Below, piece after piece: positions 59,254-64,000 of a DNA stretch of 64,000 nucleotides. The position numbers and the translations under genes are program-made. Location: NCBI RefSeq assembly GCF_003385455.1, contig NZ_QNUF01000022.1:25852-89851 (forward strand), read 5' to 3'. Below the pieces are notes generated by a model, which had not been told where the DNA came from, did no database searches, and saw only the letters and a list, made by a program, of their open reading frames with translations. Source of the DNA: Chryseobacterium rhizosphaerae (GTDB taxonomy: Bacteria; Bacteroidota; Bacteroidia; Flavobacteriales; Weeksellaceae). Numbering within the stretch: the stretch's first letter is position 1; every line of letters starts with the position of its first letter.

Positions 59254-62037
59254 ATGAAAAAACTAATCATATTTCTGTTGCTTTTGTTTTCTGTCTTTAC
59301 TTTTGCACAAACAACCAAAACCTATTATACCTGTCCGATGCATCCGGAAGTGGTCTCTTCAAAACCTGGAGACTGTCCGAAATGCAAAATGACTTTGGTA
59401 AAGAAAACGGTTGTCGTAAAACCTAAAGTCGTAGCAAAACCACAGGAAAAATCAATACCCAAAGTAGTGGCAAAATCTCAACCGGTAGAAGCTAAAATAA
59501 ATAAGCCAAAGGTTGATATCAAAAAAGTAACTAAGGCGAATGAAGCTCAAAAAGTGAACGTGATAAAGCCTGATGTAAAGGCTGCAACACAAAATCAAAT
59601 CGTATCCAAGCCACAATCTCAGCAACAGTCTGTTTTCACTTGTCCCATGCATCCTGAAGTCATTTCAGATAAGCCGGGGAAATGTCCAAAATGTGGAATG
59701 GAGCTGGTGGAAAAAGAGGAGCATCAACCCATTGCTTCAGAAAATCCAAAAGATGAAAGTTCTGTTTTAAAAAGAAATTCTGAAAATGGCAGACTTAGTT
59801 TTGGAGGCAAAACAGTTCGTTATGATTTATACGTAAAAGATACAATCGTCAATTTTACCGGAAAAAACCGAAGAGCTATTGCGATCAACGGAAAACTTCA
59901 GGCTCCGACATTGTATTTTACTGAAGGGGATACTGCAGAAATCTATCTCCATAATATGCTTAAGGAAAACACAGGGCTCCACTGGCATGGTGTCATTTTA
60001 CCCAATGAACATGATGGTGTTCCATACCTTACCACAAAGCCTGTAAAACCTGGGGAAACCCATCTGTACAAATTCAGGGTTTCACAAAATGGAACCTATT
60101 GGTACCATTCCCATGAAGCACTTCAGGAGCAGATAGGAATGAATGGGATTCTGGTGTTTAACAAGAGAGAAGGAGAGCCTAAGACAGAATATAATGCCGA
60201 AATACCGGTATTGTTGGGAGATTGGAGTGATGATGATCCTATGCAGATTGCTAGAAGACTTCATATGGCAAATACAGACTGGTATGCCATAAAGAAAAAT
60301 GCTGTTCAGAGTTATTGGGAAGCTATCAAATCCGGAAATTTTGGAACAAAAGCCCTGAATGAATGGAAAAGGATGGAAGCGATGGATGTGAGTGATGTGT
60401 ATTATGATAAATTCCTGATTAACGGTAGTCCCAGCTCAGAGTATTCCCATCTAAAAGCAGGAGATAAAGTAAGATTAAGAGTTGCCAATGGTGGTTCATC
60501 CACTTATTTCTGGCTGAATTACGGAGGTGGAAAGATAAAAGTAGTAGGAAATGACGGTAATGATGTAGTTCCTGTAGAAGTAGACCGTTTGATTGTCGGA
60601 GTTTCGGAAACCTATGATATTGAAGTCACCATCCCCGAAAATAAAAGCTTTGAATTCAGGGCCACTTCAGAAGACAGGATAGGGCATGCTTCCCTTTGGC
60701 TGGGTTCAGGTGAAAAATCAGAAGCTCCCAATTTACCAAGATTAATGCTTTTTGAAGGGATGAAAATGATGAACGGGATGATGGAAATGAGCGGAAATAT
60801 GAAGCCGATGAATATGACGATGGGAAATCAAATGATGGACATGAATGAAGTGATGTATCCGGAATTATCTGAAAACCAAAGGAAAACGACCATGAAGCAT
60901 ATGAATGAGATGATGGGCGTAAAAACGAAGGAAGAGGAGAAAAAAGAAGATCATTCTCAGCATGCTGGAATGGATATGAAGGAAGAAAAGACCATCAAAA
61001 GACTGTCTTACAATATGCTGAAGTCTCCCGAAAAAACAATTCTTCCGGCAGACAGTGTTCGTGAAATGAAGTTTACCCTGGAAGGGAATATGAACCATTA
61101 TCTGTGGACTTTAGACAATAAAACAGTCACAGAAACAGATAAGATTATGATTAAAAAAGGTGAAATCCTTAGAATCAAACTCTATAATAACTCTATGATG
61201 CGACATCCTATGCACCTTCATGGTCATGACTTCAGGCTGATCAATTCAAAAGGGGAATACTCTCCACTGAAAAATGTGGTGGATATCATGCCGATGGAAA
61301 CGACTACTATTGAGTTTGCAGCCAATCAGGATGGCGACTGGTTTTTCCACTGTCATATCCTGTATCATATGATGGCCGGGATGGGAAGAATATTCAGTTA
61401 TGAAAATTCAAAACCAAACCCACAGCTGCCTAATAGAAAACTAGCCTGGAAGAACTTCCTGCAGGACAATAAAATGATCAGCTCTATGGCTATGCTGGAT
61501 GTTGCCAGCAATAAAATGCATGCAGAAACAATGACGATGTTCGGACCAAGATGGGCTAATCTCAATGAGTTTCATTCCAATTGGAATTTTGATCATTTTG
61601 AAGGGAATGTAAAAGTAGGAAGGTTCTTAGGAAAGTTCCAATGGGCACTTCCATATGCGGGAGTGAGAATCCAGAAGAACCACGAGATCATGGAAAGACA
61701 GATGGCAGAGGATATGGGAATGGATTTTCATGGTAAGAAATCCTGGTTTGGCCAACAGAAGGCTTCAAAAAGTAAATATGCTTTCATTGTCGGGATGCAA
61801 TATGTATTACCGATGTTGATTACAGCAGATGCAAGTGTTGACCACAATGGAAAAGTATTATTGGAGCTGAGTAGGGAAGACATCCCGCTGTCCAGAAGAT
61901 TAAGAGGTAATTTCAGTGTTAATTCCGATGGAGAATTCTCAACAGGAATAAGATACATTGTACAAAAGTGGTTATCTCTTTCCGGAAATTATGATAATGA
62001 AATGGGCTGGGGAGCCGGTCTTACTTTTACCTATTAA
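59254..62037 (+). CDS. Multicopper oxidase with two metal-binding modules and barrel-like C-terminus
   Basis: 927-aa exported protein; start at the ATG at 59254 (signal MKKLIIFLLLLFSVFTFAQ), as the longer frame begins inside an inverted repeat. Residues about 26-52 and 128-155 are twin heavy-metal-binding domains (YTCPMHPEV...CPKC, FTCPMHPEV...CPKCG) joined by a Lys/Val/Pro-rich linker. The CopA-type oxidase (about 185-720) has 'HWHGVILPNEHDG', 'YWYHSHEALQ', a Met-rich loop (about 503-600) and type-1 copper motifs 'HPMHLHGHDF' and HCHILYHMMAGM. The last about 190 residues are amphipathic strands ending 'YDNEMGWGAGLTFTY', reminiscent of the outer-membrane protein CopB. Likely oxidises and sequesters Cu(I) in the periplasm. 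Confidence 0.87.
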   Translation: MKKLIIFLLLLFSVFTFAQTTKTYYTCPMHPEVVSSKPGDCPKCKMTLVKKTVVVKPKVVAKPQEKSIPKVVAKSQPVEAKINKPKVDIKKVTKANEAQKVNVIKPDVKAATQNQIVSKPQSQQQSVFTCPMHPEVISDKPGKCPKCGMELVEKEEHQPIASENPKDESSVLKRNSENGRLSFGGKTVRYDLYVKDTIVNFTGKNRRAIAINGKLQAPTLYFTEGDTAEIYLHNMLKENTGLHWHGVILPNEHDGVPYLTTKPVKPGETHLYKFRVSQNGTYWYHSHEALQEQIGMNGILVFNKREGEPKTEYNAEIPVLLGDWSDDDPMQIARRLHMANTDWYAIKKNAVQSYWEAIKSGNFGTKALNEWKRMEAMDVSDVYYDKFLINGSPSSEYSHLKAGDKVRLRVANGGSSTYFWLNYGGGKIKVVGNDGNDVVPVEVDRLIVGVSETYDIEVTIPENKSFEFRATSEDRIGHASLWLGSGEKSEAPNLPRLMLFEGMKMMNGMMEMSGNMKPMNMTMGNQMMDMNEVMYPELSENQRKTTMKHMNEMMGVKTKEEEKKEDHSQHAGMDMKEEKTIKRLSYNMLKSPEKTILPADSVREMKFTLEGNMNHYLWTLDNKTVTETDKIMIKKGEILRIKLYNNSMMRHPMHLHGHDFRLINSKGEYSPLKNVVDIMPMETTTIEFAANQDGDWFFHCHILYHMMAGMGRIFSYENSKPNPQLPNRKLAWKNFLQDNKMISSMAMLDVASNKMHAETMTMFGPRWANLNEFHSNWNFDHFEGNVKVGRFLGKFQWALPYAGVRIQKNHEIMERQMAEDMGMDFHGKKSWFGQQKASKSKYAFIVGMQYVLPMLITADASVDHNGKVLLELSREDIPLSRRLRGNFSVNSDGEFSTGIRYIVQKWLSLSGNYDNEMGWGAGLTFTY

Positions 62038-62079
62038 TCTTTTAATCAGACAAATTTTTATAAAACTAATCAGAATACA

Positions 62080-62697
62080 ATGAAAAATATATTAACCGTG
62101 TTTGTAATGGGAGCCCTTTTATATTCTTGTAATAATCCCAATAATTCATCAAAAAAGGAAACAAAAGCTACACCTCAATCTATAGATAAACCTGTTTTAG
62201 CTTCAGATCCAACAGTAAAAGAAAAAGCAGTAGAGGATAAAAAAGAACCCGAAAACGCTTCAGTAGTATCAGTCAAACAAATTATTGAAGGCTATCTGCC
62301 CTTAAAAAATGCCTTGACGAAAGATGACTCTAAAGCCGCCTCTGACGCAGCTCAACGCTTATTTTCTATTTTAAAGAAAGTCGATATCAGCAAGCTGAGT
62401 CCTGAAAAAGATGCTGAGTTGCGCGATATTATAGAAAGTGCAGCAGAAAATGCAGAGCATATAAGTGAAAATTCTGAAGATATTGCCCATCAGAGAGAAC
62501 ATCTTCTGTCTCTAAGCAATGATATTACAGATTTAATAGGAGAAAAAGGAACCGATGGCTTGAAATTATATCAGGACTTTTGCCCAATGTACAATAATGG
62601 GAAAGGAGGAACCTGGATAAGTGAGTCCAAAGAAATTGTGAATCCTTATGAAGGTTCCAAAATGATCAACTGTGGATCAATAGAAAAAGTATTGTAG
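62080..62697 (+). CDS. DUF3347 lipoprotein (second copy)
   Basis: 205-aa lipoprotein; lipobox 'LLYSC' followed by NNPNNSS, then a long Lys/Glu-rich linker to about residue 65. The DUF3347 domain ends in 'LYQDFCPMYNNGKGGTWIS' and 'NPYEGSKMINCGSIEKVL', matching the copper-site motif of the gene before the oxidase. Unlike that soluble copy it is membrane-anchored. Co-transcription with the oxidase (43 bases) and haem-binding gene (4 bases) is likely. A chaperone-type role in passing copper is inferred. Confidence 0.85.
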   Translation: MKNILTVFVMGALLYSCNNPNNSSKKETKATPQSIDKPVLASDPTVKEKAVEDKKEPENASVVSVKQIIEGYLPLKNALTKDDSKAASDAAQRLFSILKKVDISKLSPEKDAELRDIIESAAENAEHISENSEDIAHQREHLLSLSNDITDLIGEKGTDGLKLYQDFCPMYNNGKGGTWISESKEIVNPYEGSKMINCGSIEKVL

Positions 62698-62701
62698 ACA
62701 G

Positions 62702-63157
62702 ATGAAGCCTGTTAAAAAAATACTTTTGGGGTTTATCCTTATTTTTTTAATAGTTCAAATGATTCAGCCTGCCCGCAATATTGATTATGGGCAGGTACCT
62801 TCATCTGATATTTCAAAGATTTATCAAGTGCCTCAAAAAGTACAGTCTATTTTGAAAACATCTTGTTATGACTGCCACAGTAACTCTACAGATTACCCTG
62901 TTTATGCATATGTTCAGCCTGTAAGCTCTTATCTTGAAAATCATATTCAAAAAGGAAAGAAAGAATTGAATTTTAATGAATGGGGACTTTACAGCCAGCG
63001 TAAACAAACCAATAAATTAAAGGCAATAGCGAATCAGGTGAAACAGAGGAAGATGCCACTTCCTTCTTACTTGTATCTTCATCAGGACGCAAAGCTCTCT
63101 AAGGAAAAGGTTGAAGAAATCGTTAATTGGATAGAGTCTCTACCAACTGAAAAATAA
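62702..63157 (+). CDS. Haem-binding domain protein (CxxCH)
   Basis: 151-aa protein with an N-terminal membrane anchor (KKILLGFILIFLIVQMI) and one c-type haem motif CYDCH in 'SCYDCHSNSTDYPVYAYVQP' near residue 58. 'FNEWGLYSQRKQTNKLKAIANQVKQRKMP' (two blocks) and 'LSKEKVEEIVNWIESL' match the haem-binding domain family of Bacteroidota (PF14376 type). It faces the periplasm. It may give electrons to, or protect, the copper oxidase, but the partner is unknown. A terminator follows it. Confidence 0.85.
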   Translation: MKPVKKILLGFILIFLIVQMIQPARNIDYGQVPSSDISKIYQVPQKVQSILKTSCYDCHSNSTDYPVYAYVQPVSSYLENHIQKGKKELNFNEWGLYSQRKQTNKLKAIANQVKQRKMPLPSYLYLHQDAKLSKEKVEEIVNWIESLPTEK

Positions 63158-63175
63158 AGAAATCAGAAAAATTTC

Positions 63176-63207
63176 AATAGCCGGATACCAATTCCGGCTA
63201 TTTTTTT
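63176..63207 (+). terminator. Terminator closing the copper cluster
   Basis: AATAGCCGGA, 7-base loop, TCCGGCTATT plus T tract; perfect 10-base stem. Confidence 0.88.
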
Positions 63208-63245
63208 ATATTTCCAGCTCTATAATTTTATGAGCCATTTTTTGA

Positions 63246-63446
63246 TGGGTGGTCTCAGGGATTAGCCAATATTTGTTGAAAGCTTACATTGTCATTGCAT
63301 TTCGCCTATCCACCGTAAAAAATGCAGATAAGATTATTGTTTTGAATAAAGGTAAGGTCGTTGAAGAAGGAAATCATAAGGAATTGGTTTCTCTGAAAGG
63401 GGAGTACTATTGGTTAGTTAAAAATCAACTAGAACTTGGCAATTAA
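63246..63446 (+). pseudogene. Remnant of an ABC-transporter ATPase C-terminus
   Basis: The 54 C-terminal codons read 'AYIVIAFRLSTVKNADKIIVL', then NKGKVVEEGNHKELVSLKG, then YYWLVKNQLELGN: the end of an exporter-type ABC ATPase from the H-loop onward. The H-loop His is Phe (IAFRLSTV against the usual IAHRLSTV). Everything before it (Walker A, Q-loop, most of the signature, Walker B) is missing; just upstream, in another frame, GGLRD may be a trace of the LSGGQ-type signature. A short stretch between looks deleted. It is a decayed fragment and not expected to function. Confidence 0.75.
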
Positions 63447-63453
63447 GAAGCAG

Positions 63454-64000
63454 TTATTCTATGTTTTTTTCAAACTTATTAATAATCTTATATGCTCTAT
63501 CTTTTATTACAATATCATAATTGCCTTGGTCTAAAATAAGATATCTTGAGTCTTTTACACTTAGTAATTCTATAATATCTGCCGGAACACCCTTATTTTC
63601 AAATTCACCCTTTCTATATGCAAAAATCAAAGAGGGGTAACTTTTAATGTCTGAGGTTGGTATTTCATAAAATCTGCGACTTTTATTAAGCATCCAATTA
63701 GGTCTTGCTTTAATATAGGTGGTAATTGGATGTATAATTTTTATGTCGGTAAAAGGCTCCTTTTGAATTCCTGTAAGTACCGTTTTATTTTCTTCTAATA
63801 AAACAACAGGATAATTTCCATTTATAGTGCTTAATAATAGATCATTCTGCTCGGGGTTACTTCTTTCAGAAAATTGCGTTTGATCAATTGTAAGGGGATT
63901 AATCTTTGTTAGATCAGAAAGTCTTCCTGCCATTGTTTTTTCCCAAGTCTGGTGTTTTCCTTCATATGCATGCTCATATCCACAGTAAATAAAATATTTT
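63454..64000 (-). CDS. Hypothetical protein, 5' end beyond window
   Basis: Minus-strand frame ending at 63454. An ATG at 63933 would give 159 aa, but the frame stays open and reads sensibly up to the edge ('KYFIYCGYEHAYEG', 'KHQTWEKTMAGRLSDL'), so this is the C-terminal part of a larger protein. 'HAYEG...TMAGRL' followed by 'TGINPLTIDQ'-like 'KINPLTIDQTQF' is conserved-looking, then a region with 'PVVLLEENKTVLTG' and 'YPSLIFAYRKGEFENKGVPADIIEL', ending in a beta-rich tail. I cannot name the family. Base composition is more AT-rich than its neighbours. Confidence 0.6.
   Translation of the reverse strand, partial: KYFIYCGYEHAYEGKHQTWEKTMAGRLSDLTKINPLTIDQTQFSERSNPEQNDLLLSTINGNYPVVLLEENKTVLTGIQKEPFTDIKIIHPITTYIKARPNWMLNKSRRFYEIPTSDIKSYPSLIFAYRKGEFENKGVPADIIELLSVKDSRYLILDQGNYDIVIKDRAYKIINKFEKNIE

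Noticed and set aside
63249..63446. Functional 65-aa protein
   Set aside because: Homology to the very end of an ABC ATPase, with no Walker motifs and a changed H-loop, makes it a remnant.
1..64000. tRNA, rRNA, riboswitch and CRISPR signals
   Set aside because: I looked through the intergenic regions on both strands and saw no cloverleaf-like, rRNA-like or array-like sequence. Small RNAs cannot be excluded by eye.

Overview
The window looks like chromosomal DNA from a flavobacterium of the Chryseobacterium type (Weeksellaceae, Bacteroidota). Three things point there: low G+C; promoters of the Bacteroidota form (TTG or TTTG about 17-20 bases before TAnnTTTG) with almost no Shine-Dalgarno sites; and the gene content (gldI, SusC/SusD, a T9SS-type C-terminal tail, GH30/GH3/GH16 glucanases, HYC_CC_PP and DUF3347 copper genes, KdsA). 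Genus and species are inference from pattern recognition, not from a search. I found no tRNA, rRNA, CRISPR array, prophage or transposase.

Layout. 0-3.7 kb: gldI and a cyclophilin-FKBP fusion lipoprotein, a retropepsin-like secreted protease and two small proteins. 4.3-13.6 kb (mostly minus strand): an alpha/beta hydrolase, three tandem secreted M28 peptidase paralogues (one with key active-site residues replaced), then DUF1015, serA, serC and a ferredoxin. 13.6-15.9 kb (plus): LuxC-type acyl-CoA reductase, a small secreted protein and a Bax-inhibitor-1-like membrane protein. 15.9-17.1 kb: 1.2 kb without a gene, holding a tandem duplication of about 400 bp. 17.1-22.7 kb (minus): DUF6952-like protein, thioredoxin and AhpC peroxiredoxin, then an M16 protease and an aspartate-type aminotransferase. 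23.0-29.9 kb (plus): rsmG, a lipoprotein, a DUF922-like protease, an AddB-like nuclease and a patatin fused to an outer-membrane barrel. 30-33.3 kb (minus): a T9SS-exported lipase and glutaryl-CoA dehydrogenase.

33.4-46.1 kb is a polysaccharide-utilisation locus. SusC, SusD, GH30, GH3, GH16 and a second GH30 lie on the plus strand. A sugar-type MFS transporter and a Nudix-fold, NrtR/AraR-like regulator are divergent from them. The enzyme set fits capture and breakdown of a beta-glucan with 1,6 and 1,3 linkages, of fungal, yeast or algal origin, with import of the sugars. 46.1-55.8 kb is mixed housekeeping and regulation: fabI, a stress-type helical protein, the DNA glycosylase tag, a YadA-head-like surface protein, a DUF3667 membrane protein, an OhrR/MarR regulator with twin palindromic operators, an AraC-SDR-acetolactate decarboxylase group, and kdsA. 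55.8-58.0 kb holds a TonB-dependent receptor. 58.2-63.2 kb is a copper-handling cluster: HYC_CC_PP protein, DUF3347, a multicopper oxidase with two N-terminal metal-binding modules and a barrel-like C-terminus, a second DUF3347 and a haem-binding protein. The right end has a decayed ABC-transporter fragment and a gene cut by the window edge.

Most notable: the substituted third M28 copy; the multicopper-oxidase fusion and its hairpin; the regulator next to the glucan locus with a degenerate Nudix box; the twin operators before the MarR gene; and a dispersed intergenic repeat built on GGCTTTAGCC.
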